From: JACVRW01 sp963728495
GTDB lineage: Bacteria; Actinomycetota; Thermoleophilia; Solirubrobacterales; Thermoleophilaceae
Direction of reading: 5' to 3'
DNA length: 64,000 bases
NCBI GenBank assembly: GCA_963728495.1
Contig: CAVSKI010000003.1
Span: 558,001-622,000 of the forward strand
Shown: positions 28,362-36,434 of the stretch, in pieces
Position numbering within the stretch: position 1 is the stretch's first letter
How the letters are laid out: every line of letters begins with the position of its first letter
The notes under the pieces: generated by a model
The model's database searches: none
Told to the model about the DNA's origin: nothing
What the model saw: the letters and a program-made list of their open reading frames with translations, nothing else
Position numbers and translations under genes: made by a program

Positions 28362-29417
28362 ATGACAGTCGGGGTGCTGGCAAAGCGGGGGCTGCTGCTG
28401 GGCATCACCGGGGTCTCGCTGTACCTGCTCGCTCCGGCGCTGGCCGAGGTCTTCGGCGCCTTCGACCGGCTCGACGACTTCAACCCGCTCTGGTATCTGG
28501 CCATGGTCGGCCTGCAGGTGGGCAGCTACGCCTGCATGTGGATGGTGCAGAAGATCGCGGTGAGGGCCGACCACCTCAAGCCGATCGCCACCTCCCAGCT
28601 GGCGTCGAACGCGTTTGGGCGGATCGTGCCCGGCGGTGTGGCGGCGGCCGGAGCCATGCAGTACTCAATGCTGGTGCGGGGCGGCGTGCCCACCGCGAGC
28701 GCGGCGTCGGGCATGACGGCGTCGTCGGTGCTCGTGTTCGGCATCCTGCTCGCCCTTCCGGTGCTGACACTGCCGGCCCTGCTTTTCGGCGCACCTGTGA
28801 ATCCCGGGCTGGGGCGCGCCGCCGTGGTCGGCGGGTTCGTCTTCCTGGCCGTGTTCGCCGTCGGAGCCGTCGCGATCGTCTACGACCGCCCGCTCATTGC
28901 GGCGGGACAGTTCGTGCAGGCCGTGCGAAACCGGGTCCTGCGCAAGCGCCCCCCGCTCACGGGCGTGCCCAGTCGTCTTATCCGCGAGCGCGACGAGGTC
29001 ATGAGGGTGCTCGGCCGGCGCTGGTGGGAGGCTCTGCTGTTCGCCGCCGGGCGCTGGGTGCTCGACTACCTGACGCTCCTGGCCGCGCTCACCGCGGTCC
29101 ACGCTGATCCGCGCCCGTCCACGGTCTTGCTCGCCTTCTGTGCCGCGCAGTTCCTGGGCACGCTGCCGCTCACCCCGGGCGGCCTCGGCTTCGTGGAAGC
29201 CGGCCTCACGGGAACGCTCGCGCTGGCCGGCGTACCCGCCGGCGAGGCCGTCGTGGCCACGCTGGCCTATCGGCTTGTCTCGTTCTGGCTCCCGATCCCG
29301 GCAGGCGGAGTGGCGGCGATTCTCCACCGCCGCAACTACGGCTCGACCGGCAACCCGCTCAACGAAAGCGCGACCCGCGCCCGAACCGAGGCCGCGTCTG
29401 CCAGTCCTCGACGGTGA
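28362..29417 (+). CDS. flippase-like membrane protein (LPG synthase TM region family)
   Basis: 351 residues with about eight membrane segments. Family features: NAFGRIVPGGVAAAGAMQY, a glycine-rich early loop, and LPLTPGGLGFVEAGLTGTL near the end, typical of the lysylphosphatidylglycerol-synthase transmembrane/UPF0104 group. These proteins are thought to flip or bind lipid-linked sugars. It is a second member besides the domain fused to the glycosyltransferase at 6.2-8.5 kb. Its 3' end overlaps the convergent acetyltransferase gene by 59 bp. Confidence 0.88.
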   Translation: MTVGVLAKRGLLLGITGVSLYLLAPALAEVFGAFDRLDDFNPLWYLAMVGLQVGSYACMWMVQKIAVRADHLKPIATSQLASNAFGRIVPGGVAAAGAMQYSMLVRGGVPTASAASGMTASSVLVFGILLALPVLTLPALLFGAPVNPGLGRAAVVGGFVFLAVFAVGAVAIVYDRPLIAAGQFVQAVRNRVLRKRPPLTGVPSRLIRERDEVMRVLGRRWWEALLFAAGRWVLDYLTLLAALTAVHADPRPSTVLLAFCAAQFLGTLPLTPGGLGFVEAGLTGTLALAGVPAGEAVVATLAYRLVSFWLPIPAGGVAAILHRRNYGSTGNPLNESATRARTEAASASPRR

Positions 29418-29910
29418 GCGCCCAGCGCTCGTGGTCGCGCCACCGGCCTCCGATCTTCAGGTAGCGGGGCGAGAAGCCCTCGAGGCGAAAGCCGGCGCCC
29501 TCCACCAGCGCGCGCGAGGTCGCGTTGCCGGGCTGGATGTTCGCTTCCACACGGTGCAGGCGCTGAGTGCGAAAGGCATGGCGCAACATCAGGTCGAGGC
29601 CCTCCCGCATGTAGCCCTTGCCGGCGTAGGGAGCGCTGCCGTCGTATCCCAGATAGGCGTTGTGAAAGGCGCCGCGGAAGATCTGGCTCAGGGCGAAATA
29701 GCCCGCGATCGCCCCGCCGTCCTTGAGGCAGACGAGCTGGAGGTCGTAGTCGTCCTGTTCAGCGCGAGCGGCGAGCGACGCGAAGGAGTCGAGGTCCGTC
29801 GGCGGGGTCGACCAGGGCCGGTGCAGCGACCGGCTCGCCGCCATCAGGGCGGTGAACTCGGGGCCGTCGGCGGAGGCCAGCGGCCGAAGTACTACACGCG
29901 CCCGCTTCAG
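29359..29910 (-). CDS. GNAT acetyltransferase, RimJ/RimL type, likely CTG start
   Basis: 183 residues if translation starts at CTG 29910. From the first ATG (29844) it would have 161 residues and lose the first strand; codons upstream read KRARVVLRPLASADGPEF, the standard RimJ/RimL N-terminus. The CTG overlaps the TGA of the upstream gene as CTGA, an arrangement that favours translational coupling. The acetyl-CoA loop appears as PYAGKGYMREGLDLML, and later VEANIQPGNATSRALVEGAGFR is the conserved C-terminal half. It N-acetylates a protein or small amine; target unknown. Confidence 0.85.
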   Translation of the reverse strand: MKRARVVLRPLASADGPEFTALMAASRSLHRPWSTPPTDLDSFASLAARAEQDDYDLQLVCLKDGGAIAGYFALSQIFRGAFHNAYLGYDGSAPYAGKGYMREGLDLMLRHAFRTQRLHRVEANIQPGNATSRALVEGAGFRLEGFSPRYLKIGGRWRDHERWALTVEDWQTRPRFGRGSRFR

Positions 29911-30146
29911 CGTCCGCGGCGTCCGGAGAGAAGCGAGAACGTGGCGGCCACCCCGCCGCCGATCACGAAGCCGGCCACGGCCGCTCCGATGAGCGCCTGC
30001 TGGCGGTGCTCGACGAGCTGGCGGCGCCAGTCGGTCAGCTCCGCCACCTTCGAGCGCAGGTCGTTGACCGAGAAGCCGAGCTCTTTCCGCGTCTCCTCGA
30101 TGGAGGCGCGGATCATTTCCGGAGTTGGGGGGGCTGGGCCGGCCAT
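29907..30146 (-). CDS. DUF3618 small membrane protein
   Basis: 79 residues: an N-terminal amphipathic helix with the DUF3618 pattern (IRASIEETRKELGFSVNDL) and one C-terminal membrane segment with glycines (IGAAVAGFVIGGGVAATF). Such proteins are encoded beside holin-X proteins in actinobacteria; function unknown. One base overlaps the upstream holin-X gene. Confidence 0.85.
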   Translation of the reverse strand: MAGPAPPTPEMIRASIEETRKELGFSVNDLRSKVAELTDWRRQLVEHRQQALIGAAVAGFVIGGGVAATFSLLSGRRGR

Positions 30147-30622
30147 CAGCTCGTCTTCAGCTGTTCGCCCGCCTCGAGCGAGCGGCCGACCTGGTCGCGC
30201 TCGATGTTCTGCGTCTCGAACTGCGCGCGGGTTGCCTTGGCTTCGTCGATGGCCATCTGCGGAATGGGCGGGGATCCCTTCTTGAAGAAGCGGTAGGCCA
30301 GGAAGCCGGCGAGCGCGGCGCAGAGGAACAGGAAGATGGTCACGATCAGGAAACCCGGCCAGACGCTGTTCCAGTCGAAGAGGTCATCGATGATCCAAGC
30401 CGCGAAGTGAAAGAACATGGTGATTCCGAAGACCAGGAACACGCCGGCGGCCGCGGCCACCGCCGCGCCCTTGCCGAGCTTCGTGACCTTGTCGGTGACC
30501 TCGGCCTTGGCGAGCTCGACCTCTTGGCGGACGAGCAGCGAGGCCTTCTCGGAGACCTCCGTGACGATCTCGCCGAGGTTCTTGTCGGCGGTCGGCTTGC
30601 GCCCGCTGCCGTCAAAGCTCAT
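30146..30622 (-). CDS. holin-X/YqjE-like (DUF1469) membrane protein
   Basis: 158 residues. NLGEIVTEVSEKASLLVRQE and VELAKAEV are typical of the actinobacterial putative holin-X family, followed by two membrane segments (AAVAAAAGVFLVFGITMFF; PGFLIVTIFLFLCAALAGF) and a charged tail. Despite the name, these proteins are not tied to phage here; the operon context suggests envelope stress or membrane organisation. Confidence 0.88.
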   Translation of the reverse strand: MSFDGSGRKPTADKNLGEIVTEVSEKASLLVRQEVELAKAEVTDKVTKLGKGAAVAAAAGVFLVFGITMFFHFAAWIIDDLFDWNSVWPGFLIVTIFLFLCAALAGFLAYRFFKKGSPPIPQMAIDEAKATRAQFETQNIERDQVGRSLEAGEQLKTS

Positions 30623-30822
30623 CGCGTCAACCTTCTCAGGATCAGGGCGAGCGCAAACCCACCCGCGAACGCCCCACCGACGAACGCCTCGGGACGCTCG
30701 GCGAAGGGGTCGCTGTCGCTCTGCACGCTGAGCGGGCTCTCCCCCATCGGGCGCGATCCGGTGGCGCCCTGGTTCACGGGGCCGGCCTCGGCCGCCGGCA
30801 CGTTTTCGGGCTCGTCCACCAT
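30619..30822 (-). CDS. small hypothetical membrane protein
   Basis: 67 residues beginning MVDEPENVPAAEAG; mostly polar, with one C-terminal hydrophobic segment (AFVGGAFAGGFALALIL) and a basic end. The start overlaps the previous stop by one base (TGATG) and the stop overlaps the holin-X start, so it sits firmly in the operon. Not recognised beyond the resemblance to small YtxH-like tail-anchored proteins. Confidence 0.7.
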   Translation of the reverse strand: MVDEPENVPAAEAGPVNQGATGSRPMGESPLSVQSDSDPFAERPEAFVGGAFAGGFALALILRRLTR

Positions 30823-30959
30823 CAATCGACGGGCGGGTCTTCCTTGAATACCCGCTGCCAGACTACGGTGGCCAGCCTGCTGGCCACGATGGAGGACAGC
30901 GCGCCCACCCCGGCCAGTAGGCCGGTCCACAGGAGCCGCTTGGTGAGGTCGTTGTTCAT
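30822..30959 (-). CDS. DUF4235-like small membrane protein
   Basis: 45 residues from MNNDLTKRLLWTGLLAG; an upstream start at 31013 would overlap the TetR gene. One membrane segment and the family-like ASRLATVVWQRVFKEDPP ending. DUF4235 genes typically travel with DUF3618 and holin-X genes, as here. Confidence 0.75.
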   Translation of the reverse strand: MNNDLTKRLLWTGLLAGVGALSSIVASRLATVVWQRVFKEDPPVD

Positions 30960-30972
30960 CCCGGGCCGGGAT

Positions 30973-31596
30973 TCAACCAGACGCGCCGTTCTCAGCGGAC
31001 TCGAGGCCTCCACATATGGCTTCTACGACCAAACCCTTGGCCCGCTCGTACTCCTCGTCAGTCCGCGGCAGCACCTCGAAGATCCAGCCGGTCAGCAGCT
31101 GCTCGATCGCGCCGTAGAAGCACATCGCCGCGAACTCGGAGGGAATGCCCGACTTGAAGGAGCCCTCGTCGCGCGCCGACTCGACGATGTTGGCAATGCC
31201 CTCGTAGGCCTCGCGGATGCGGGCGAGGTGGAGGGCACCGAACGAGTTCGCCGCCCGCGTGACCTCCACGATGATGACCTTCATCAGGTCGGGGTCGTGG
31301 CGGTAGGAATCGATGATGAACCCGGCGACCCCGTAGAGCTTGTCGCGGGCGGGAACATCGCGCCGGTCGATCTCGGCGATCGCGTCGAGCATGATCTGCC
31401 AGCGCTCGAGGAAGAGCGTGTTGAGGATCTCCTCCTTGGAGCTGAAGTAGTGGTAGACGAGCCCGTAGGCCACGCCGGCCTCGTCGGCCACGTCGGAGAC
31501 TCGGCAGTGGTGAAAGCCGCGAGTGGCGAACACCCGGACGGCGGCGTCGAGGATGAGCCGGCGCTTGTCGACCGCGGGGGTCTTTGCGGTCGTCAC
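30973..31596 (-). CDS. TetR-family transcriptional regulator
   Basis: 207 residues. The helix-turn-helix is at residues 12-58: RRLILDAAVRVFATRGFHHC and VSDVADEAGVAYGLVYHYF. The C-terminal all-alpha ligand domain resembles regulators of fatty-acid or sterol use (FadR/KstR2-like), which bind acyl-CoAs. Its start overlaps the nitrilase stop by 4 bp. The palindrome at 32454-32469 upstream of the operon is its likely operator, giving autoregulation. Confidence 0.92.
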   Translation of the reverse strand: MTTAKTPAVDKRRLILDAAVRVFATRGFHHCRVSDVADEAGVAYGLVYHYFSSKEEILNTLFLERWQIMLDAIAEIDRRDVPARDKLYGVAGFIIDSYRHDPDLMKVIIVEVTRAANSFGALHLARIREAYEGIANIVESARDEGSFKSGIPSEFAAMCFYGAIEQLLTGWIFEVLPRTDEEYERAKGLVVEAICGGLESAENGASG

Positions 31597-32447
31597 GAGG
31601 CGTGCACCTCCTCAGGCCAGCGGTAGGACGCGGGCACCCGGTTGGCCAGGCTCGGCAGCTTCTCCCGGATCTCGTCCTGGCGGGCAAGGTCGAGCTCGGC
31701 GGCGACGAAGCAGGCGCCCTCGCCGCCGGCCCGGGCGAGCACCTCGCCCCACGGGTCGACGATCATCGAGTTGCCGTAGCTGTCGGCCTCCGGCCCGGTG
31801 CCGCGGCCCTGTCCCGGCGCGACCACGAACACCTGGTTCTCGATTGCCCGTGCCCGCAACAGCACCTCCCAGTGCGCCTCGCCAGTGATGCGCGTGAAGT
31901 TGGCCGGCACGGTGATGATGCGCGCCCCGCGCAGCGTGAGGATCCGGTAGAGCTCGGGGAAGCGGAGGTCGTAGCAGATGGTCAGGCCGAGCCCGACCCC
32001 GTCCGCTGTCTCCGACACGACGAGCTCCTCGGCCGGCTCGGAGTACTGGGACTCGCGGTACTCGACGCCACCCACCTCCACGTCGAACATGTGGATCTTG
32101 CGATAGACCGCCTTGATCTCGCCGTCTGGCCCCGCGTGCAGGCACGTGTTGGCCACGCGCTCGTGGCCCTCACGCCGCTCCGCGATCGAGCCGGCCACCA
32201 GGTCGATGCCGAGCTCTCGGCCAAGCCCGCCGGCCCAGCCGGCGATACGGCCGTCGAGCACTTGCGACTTGGCGGCGTACTGTTCGGGCGCGCCGCGGAT
32301 GTCGAGGCGCTCGGGCAGAACGACGAGATCGGCGCCGTCGTCGGCGGCAGCCCGGATCAGCCGCTCGGCCTCATCGAGGTTGCGCTCGACATCGGTGGTG
32401 CATTCGAGCTGGACTGCCGCGGCGCGCAGAGCGCTACTCCTCCCCAC
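31593..32447 (-). CDS. carbon-nitrogen hydrolase (nitrilase superfamily, Nit2-like)
   Basis: 284 residues with the complete Glu-Lys-Cys triad: LVVLPERL, YRKIHMFD and ICYDLRFPELYR. The last motif and the length fit the Nit/omega-amidase branch, which deaminates alpha-ketoglutaramate or deaminated glutathione. It is the first gene of the seven-gene operon running down to the acetyltransferase. The start lies 7 bp from the TetR-type palindrome. Confidence 0.93.
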   Translation of the reverse strand: MGRSSALRAAAVQLECTTDVERNLDEAERLIRAAADDGADLVVLPERLDIRGAPEQYAAKSQVLDGRIAGWAGGLGRELGIDLVAGSIAERREGHERVANTCLHAGPDGEIKAVYRKIHMFDVEVGGVEYRESQYSEPAEELVVSETADGVGLGLTICYDLRFPELYRILTLRGARIITVPANFTRITGEAHWEVLLRARAIENQVFVVAPGQGRGTGPEADSYGNSMIVDPWGEVLARAGGEGACFVAAELDLARQDEIREKLPSLANRVPASYRWPEEVHAS

Positions 32448-32453
32448 TTCATT

Positions 32454-32469
32454 GACTGACCAGTCAGTC
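32454..32469. promoter_or_regulatory. TetR-type operator palindrome
   Basis: GACTGACCAGTCAGTC: two perfect 7-bp arms around CA. Its form is like operators of acyl-CoA-responsive TetR regulators in actinobacteria. It lies between the nitrilase start (32447, minus) and the DUF2804 gene (plus), so it can control both. Confidence 0.75.
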
Positions 32470-32488
32470 TGGAGTGTACTGCGCCCGC

Positions 32489-33256
32489 ATGCCGAACCTT
32501 CCAGTCCGGGGCCCCGAGGTGCGGCTTCTCGATCTGCCGCTGCCGCCGGGACGCATGCCCCTTGTGCGCAATCGCCGCCCGCTCAAGCGCTGGCGCTACC
32601 TGGCGGTGTATTCGCCGGAGCTCATGCTCTGCGTGGGCCACGCGCGCGTGGCGGGGATGTCGCAGCGCTGGTGGGCGGTGGCGCTGCCGGACGGGTCGCT
32701 CTTTGAAGGCGCTCGGGTGCGCGGTGAGATCGATCTTGCTTTCGACGAGGGTCACGGCGTCGAAGTGGTCTCGCCCCATGGCCGCTCGTACATCTGGACG
32801 CGCAAGCAGGCCGGGATCGCGGTGAGAGGGCGGGTAAAGGTGGCCGGCCTGACGTTTTCGGTCGACGGTCCCTTCGGGTTCATCGACGAGTCCGCGGGCT
32901 ATCACGCGCGGCGCACCTCGTGGCACTGGTCGGCCGGCATAGGGCGGGCCCGTGATGGCCGCGCCGTGGCCTGGAACCTGGTCGATGGCGTGCACGATTC
33001 CGCCGTCGACAGCGAGCGCACGCTCTGGATCGACGGCTCGCCTGAGGAGGTCGGGCCGGTGGACTTCGCCGCCGACCTCTCGCGGGTTGGCAAGCTGCGC
33101 TTCACGGAGTGGTCGGCGCGTGAGGATCACACGAACCGGCTGCTCGTGCGAAGCGACTACCGCCAGCCCTTCGGGTCCTTTCGCGGCGTCCTGCCCGGCG
33201 GCGTGGAGCTCGAGCAGGGTTACGGGGTCATGGAGTGGCACGACGTGCGCTGGTGA
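32489..33256 (+). CDS. DUF2804 family protein
   Basis: 255 residues from MPNLPVRGPEVRLLDLP (an ATG five codons earlier is also in frame). DUF2804 is a beta-rich family with conserved Trp and Arg; visible here are LKRWRYLAVYSPELMLCVG, RRTSWHWSAGIGRA and GVMEWHDVRW at the very end. Molecular function is unknown; its sharing of a TetR palindrome with a nitrilase operon suggests lipid-related regulation. Its 3' end overlaps the convergent gene by 29 bp. Confidence 0.85.
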   Translation: MPNLPVRGPEVRLLDLPLPPGRMPLVRNRRPLKRWRYLAVYSPELMLCVGHARVAGMSQRWWAVALPDGSLFEGARVRGEIDLAFDEGHGVEVVSPHGRSYIWTRKQAGIAVRGRVKVAGLTFSVDGPFGFIDESAGYHARRTSWHWSAGIGRARDGRAVAWNLVDGVHDSAVDSERTLWIDGSPEEVGPVDFAADLSRVGKLRFTEWSAREDHTNRLLVRSDYRQPFGSFRGVLPGGVELEQGYGVMEWHDVRW

Positions 33257-34190
33257 GGGCGAGCAGGTCCTGCTCGAGGCGCTCCGGATCTTCGTCGAGA
33301 TCCCAGGACGTGACCCGAATCGGCTCCCAGCCCGCCACCTTGAGACGCCGGTCGCGCGTGCGGTCTCGGCGAAAAGCGCCCTTGCTGCTGTGGTGGGACC
33401 AGGAGTCCAGCTCGACCACGACCCTGTGATCGGACCAGACGCAGTCCCCTTCGACCCAGTCTTCTCCGATCTGCAGCCAGACGTTGGTGCGCGGCGCCGG
33501 GAGCTCCCGGTCGGCGAGGAAGCGCAGGAAGCGGTCCTCGAGCTCGCTGCGGGTGATGCCGGCCACGCGACGTTCCGCGCGGAGGATCTCCTTCAGCACC
33601 GCGGTCCCCCGGCGTCCGCGGTAGCGCGCGACGAGAGCAGCCAGGGGTGTGTGGTCGGCAAGCCGAAGCGATTCTGCCTGCTCCATGGCTCGCTGCACCT
33701 CGTGTCGATCGACGACCGCGGCCAGGTCTAGGAGGGTGCGAGCCGGGGTGGTGATCGGTAGGCCGTCGACTTCTGTCATCTCGTCGGGCTCAAGAATCGC
33801 GCGATGGGTGCGGATGCCCTTGCGCCGGCCGAGCCGGCGCGGCACGGTCACTTCGGTGCGAACCGGGTCGCCTCGCCGCAGACCCCAGAGCACTGCCGCG
33901 GAGCGGTGGCTGAGCACCGCGCCCAAGCCACAGGCCAAGACCGCGGCCATCCACGCACCCGAGCGGGTCAGGCGTCGCCGCCCGACGCTGTACACCCCGT
34001 GGTGGATCGGATGCAGCCGCCTGCGCTCCAAGCGGTGCTGGATAGCTCCTCGGCCCAGGCCGAACCCGGTCAGCTGGGTGTGCGACACCACTGCATGCTG
34101 CCTGTCAGCGAGCTCGGCAATGAGGAGGTCTGGATGCCGAGGGGAATATTTGACAGCTATGTCATGTCCGATATTCCCCTCGCCGCCCAT
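33228..34190 (-). CDS. AbiEi-like winged-helix protein with DUF559 nuclease-like domain
   Basis: 320 residues from ATG 34190, the only start before the conserved region. The N-terminal part (ADRQHAVVSHTQLTGFGLGRGAIQHRL and RRLHPIHHGVYSVG) is the AbiEi antitoxin-type winged helix. The C-terminal 110 residues (SELEDRFLRFL, VEGDCVWSDHRVVVELDSWS, RRDRTRDRRLKVAGW) are a DUF559/Vsr-like PD-(D/E)xK fold with Glu, Asp and Glu in the expected order. No AbiEii toxin gene is adjacent, so this is not a classical AbiE pair. The combination is frequent in actinobacteria but its role is unknown. Nested inverted repeats lie in its first codons. Confidence 0.8.
   Translation of the reverse strand: MGGEGNIGHDIAVKYSPRHPDLLIAELADRQHAVVSHTQLTGFGLGRGAIQHRLERRRLHPIHHGVYSVGRRRLTRSGAWMAAVLACGLGAVLSHRSAAVLWGLRRGDPVRTEVTVPRRLGRRKGIRTHRAILEPDEMTEVDGLPITTPARTLLDLAAVVDRHEVQRAMEQAESLRLADHTPLAALVARYRGRRGTAVLKEILRAERRVAGITRSELEDRFLRFLADRELPAPRTNVWLQIGEDWVEGDCVWSDHRVVVELDSWSHHSSKGAFRRDRTRDRRLKVAGWEPIRVTSWDLDEDPERLEQDLLALTSARRATP
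34138..34182. repeat. nested inverted repeats in the AbiEi-like 5' coding region
   Basis: Outer arms CGAGGGGAATAT (34138-34149) and ATATTCCCCTCG (34171-34182) are a perfect 12-bp inverted repeat. Between them TGACA-GCTA-TGTCA (34151-34164) forms an inner dyad. The sequence is AT-richer than its surroundings. On the plus strand it also contains TTGACA at 34150 with TATTCC 16 bases on, a weak promoter-like pair 89 bp upstream of the CapA-like gene. It may be an operator or an mRNA hairpin near the start codon. Confidence 0.7.
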
Positions 34191-34265
34191 GCTTCCATCA
34201 TTGCTCGTCGTAAACGACAGCGGACCGCGCGCGTGTAACAAATCTGCCACGCTCGGGCCCCAGGC

Positions 34266-35279
34266 ATGAAGGTCGCTCTCGTCGCCTTTGCGCTCGCGTG
34301 GTCCCAGGGGGTCGGGACCCCGCCCGAGCGCTTCACCGTCGCCGCCTCCGGCGATTTCCTCGTCCACACGCCCGTGGCGGCCCAGGCGTTGGCGGACGGG
34401 AACGGGCAGCGCTATGACTTCGCCCCCATGTTCGGCTCGATCCGCGCGCGGATCGCCGGCGCCGACTTGGCCCTCTGCCACGTCGAGACCCCGCTCGTGC
34501 CCGGGCCCGTGCAGGGCTATCCATCCTTCCGCACGCCTCCCGGCCTGGCCCGCTCGATCCGAGAGGTGGGCTGGGATGCGTGCAGCACGGCCTCGAACCA
34601 CTCGCTCGATGCCGGCAGCTTCGGCGTGCGCACCACCCTCGAAGCGCTCGACCGGGCCGGGCTGCGGCACACCGGCAGCGCGCGCTCTCCGGCCGAGCGC
34701 AGGCGACCGACCATCGTGACCGTGAAGGGCGCCAGGATCGCCTTCCTCTCATACACGGCCGTGAGCAACGGCCAGGTCACCCCCAACCCGTGGACGGTCA
34801 ACTTCGCCGACGCCGGCGCGATCCTGGCCGAGGCGAGAAGGGCCCGTCGCCGCGGCGCGGACGCGGCGATCGTGAACCTGCACTGGGGAGACGAGTACGT
34901 GCACGAGATCAGCCCCTCTCAGCTGTCCTTGGCCCGGCGCCTCACCAAGTCTCCGGACATAGCCGCCATCGTGGGGCAGCATGTGCACGTGGTCCAGCCG
35001 ATCCGCTGGCTCAACGGCAAGCCGGTGGTATTCGGCGAGGGCAACCTGGTCTCCAACCAGACCGCGGCCTGCTGCCCGGCGGAATCGCAGGACGGGCTGA
35101 TCGCGCTGCTCGACTTCGTGGCCGAGGACGGTCGCGTGCGAGCGCGCCGGGTCCGTTACGTGCCCACCTACGTGCGCCACCCCGACTACCGAGTGCTGCC
35201 GGCACGACCGGGATCGTTGTCGTGGAACCGCACGGTCTCGACGGCCGGGCGGCGGCCGCGCGTGAAGCCGGTCCGGTAG
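34266..35279 (+). CDS. CapA-family metallophosphatase-like protein, copy 1
   Basis: 337 residues with a short hydrophobic signal (MKVALVAFALAWSQG). CapA/PgsA fold motifs: AASGDFLVH (metal-binding Asp and His), DACSTASNHSLDAG (Asn-His), NLHWGDEY and IVGQHVHVVQP (metal His), and GEGNLVSNQ. Proteins of this family act outside the membrane in capsule or poly-gamma-glutamate synthesis, but no CapB/CapC genes are present. A paralogue follows 7 bp later, with the same CCPAESQDG motif. Confidence 0.9.
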   Translation: MKVALVAFALAWSQGVGTPPERFTVAASGDFLVHTPVAAQALADGNGQRYDFAPMFGSIRARIAGADLALCHVETPLVPGPVQGYPSFRTPPGLARSIREVGWDACSTASNHSLDAGSFGVRTTLEALDRAGLRHTGSARSPAERRRPTIVTVKGARIAFLSYTAVSNGQVTPNPWTVNFADAGAILAEARRARRRGADAAIVNLHWGDEYVHEISPSQLSLARRLTKSPDIAAIVGQHVHVVQPIRWLNGKPVVFGEGNLVSNQTAACCPAESQDGLIALLDFVAEDGRVRARRVRYVPTYVRHPDYRVLPARPGSLSWNRTVSTAGRRPRVKPVR

Positions 35280-35286
35280 CGAGCCG

Positions 35287-36423
35287 GTGGACGCACGCCA
35301 ACGTACGTTTTGGCGGCGCCGCCTCGTGGCAGTGGCCGTGCCTGCTCTCATAGCTGGTGTAGCCGTCGGAGCCCTTGCCGAGGGCAACGGAGAGAGCAAC
35401 GGGAGCGAGAGCGAAGGCACCGACAACGGAGCCGAGCAATCAGAGCCCGCCGACCTGCCCGAGCGCGAGGTTCGCCTGAAGATCGCGGTGAGCGGCGACC
35501 TGCTCATTCACGGCCCGGTCGCCGCCCAGGCCCTGCTGAACGGCAACGGCGAGAACTACCAGTTCCGCCCGATGCTCAGTCAGGTGAAGGAGATCGTGCA
35601 AAAGGCCGACCTCGGCATCTGCCACCTCGAGCAACCGCTCACGTCCGGCGTGCCGTCGGGCGAGCCCGTTTTCAAGGCGCCGCAGGGCCTGGCCGGCGCG
35701 ATCGCCTGGACGGGTTGGGACGCCTGCAGCACCGCGTCCAACCACTCCCTCGACGCCGGAATCGAGGGGATCGACTTCACTCTCAAGCGCCTCGACCGCG
35801 TGGGCGTGGCGCACTCCGGCACCAACTCCTCGCCCACGGCGCCGCGGGCAGCGATCTTGAAGGCCAAAGGAGTCGAGGTCGCGCTGCTGGCCTACACGGA
35901 CCTCATCCCCGGGCTGACGCCTCCGGAGGAGGATTGGCGGCTCAACATGGCCGAGCCGAAGCGGATGCTCGCCGACGCCCGCCGCGCCCGGCGCAACGGC
36001 GCCGACGTGGTGCTCGTGAGCCTGCACTGGGGGATCGAATACCAGCACGAGCCCTCCGAGTTCCAGCGCATGGTGGCGCGCCGGCTGACCGCCTCGCCCG
36101 ACGTGACAGCGGTTATCGGCCAGCACGTGCACGTGGTCCAGCCGATCCGGCGCGTGAACGGCAAGCCCGTGGTTTTCGGCGAGGGCAACCTGCTCTCCAA
36201 CCAGACCGTGAACTGCTGCCCGGCGGAGAGCCAGGACGGCATGGTCGTGACCCTCGACGTTCGCGCCGGCCCGGATGGAGTAGGCGTCAAGCGCGTGCGC
36301 TACGTGCCCACGGAGGTCGCTCACCCGAGCTTCGAGATCGTCCGAGCCGGCGCCGTGTCGCGCGAGCGCACCATCGGCTACGCGGGCCGGCGCCCGTGGC
36401 TGAGACCAGTTCGGCAGCGGTAG
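35287..36423 (+). CDS. CapA-family metallophosphatase-like protein, copy 2
   Basis: 378 residues from GTG at 35287, with an N-terminal membrane anchor (LVAVAVPALIAGVAVGAL) and a polar Ser/Glu/Asn-rich linker (ESNGSESEGTDNGAEQSEP) before the CapA domain. It repeats every motif of copy 1: AVSGDLLIHGP, DACSTASNHSLDAG, SLHWGIEYQHEP, VIGQHVHVVQP, GEGNLLSNQ and CCPAESQDG. The strong resemblance and adjacency show a tandem duplication; the added anchor suggests membrane tethering of one copy and release or different topology of the other. Confidence 0.9.
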   Translation: MDARQRTFWRRRLVAVAVPALIAGVAVGALAEGNGESNGSESEGTDNGAEQSEPADLPEREVRLKIAVSGDLLIHGPVAAQALLNGNGENYQFRPMLSQVKEIVQKADLGICHLEQPLTSGVPSGEPVFKAPQGLAGAIAWTGWDACSTASNHSLDAGIEGIDFTLKRLDRVGVAHSGTNSSPTAPRAAILKAKGVEVALLAYTDLIPGLTPPEEDWRLNMAEPKRMLADARRARRNGADVVLVSLHWGIEYQHEPSEFQRMVARRLTASPDVTAVIGQHVHVVQPIRRVNGKPVVFGEGNLLSNQTVNCCPAESQDGMVVTLDVRAGPDGVGVKRVRYVPTEVAHPSFEIVRAGAVSRERTIGYAGRRPWLRPVRQR

Positions 36424-36434
36424 GGTCCGCGCCC

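Noticed and set aside
30146..30622. Phage remnant suggested by the holin-X protein
   Set aside because: Holin-X/DUF1469 proteins are ordinary chromosomal membrane proteins in actinobacteria; no other phage gene is near.
33228..34190. A complete AbiE toxin-antitoxin pair
   Set aside because: No AbiEii nucleotidyltransferase gene is on either side; the neighbours are DUF2804 and CapA-like genes.
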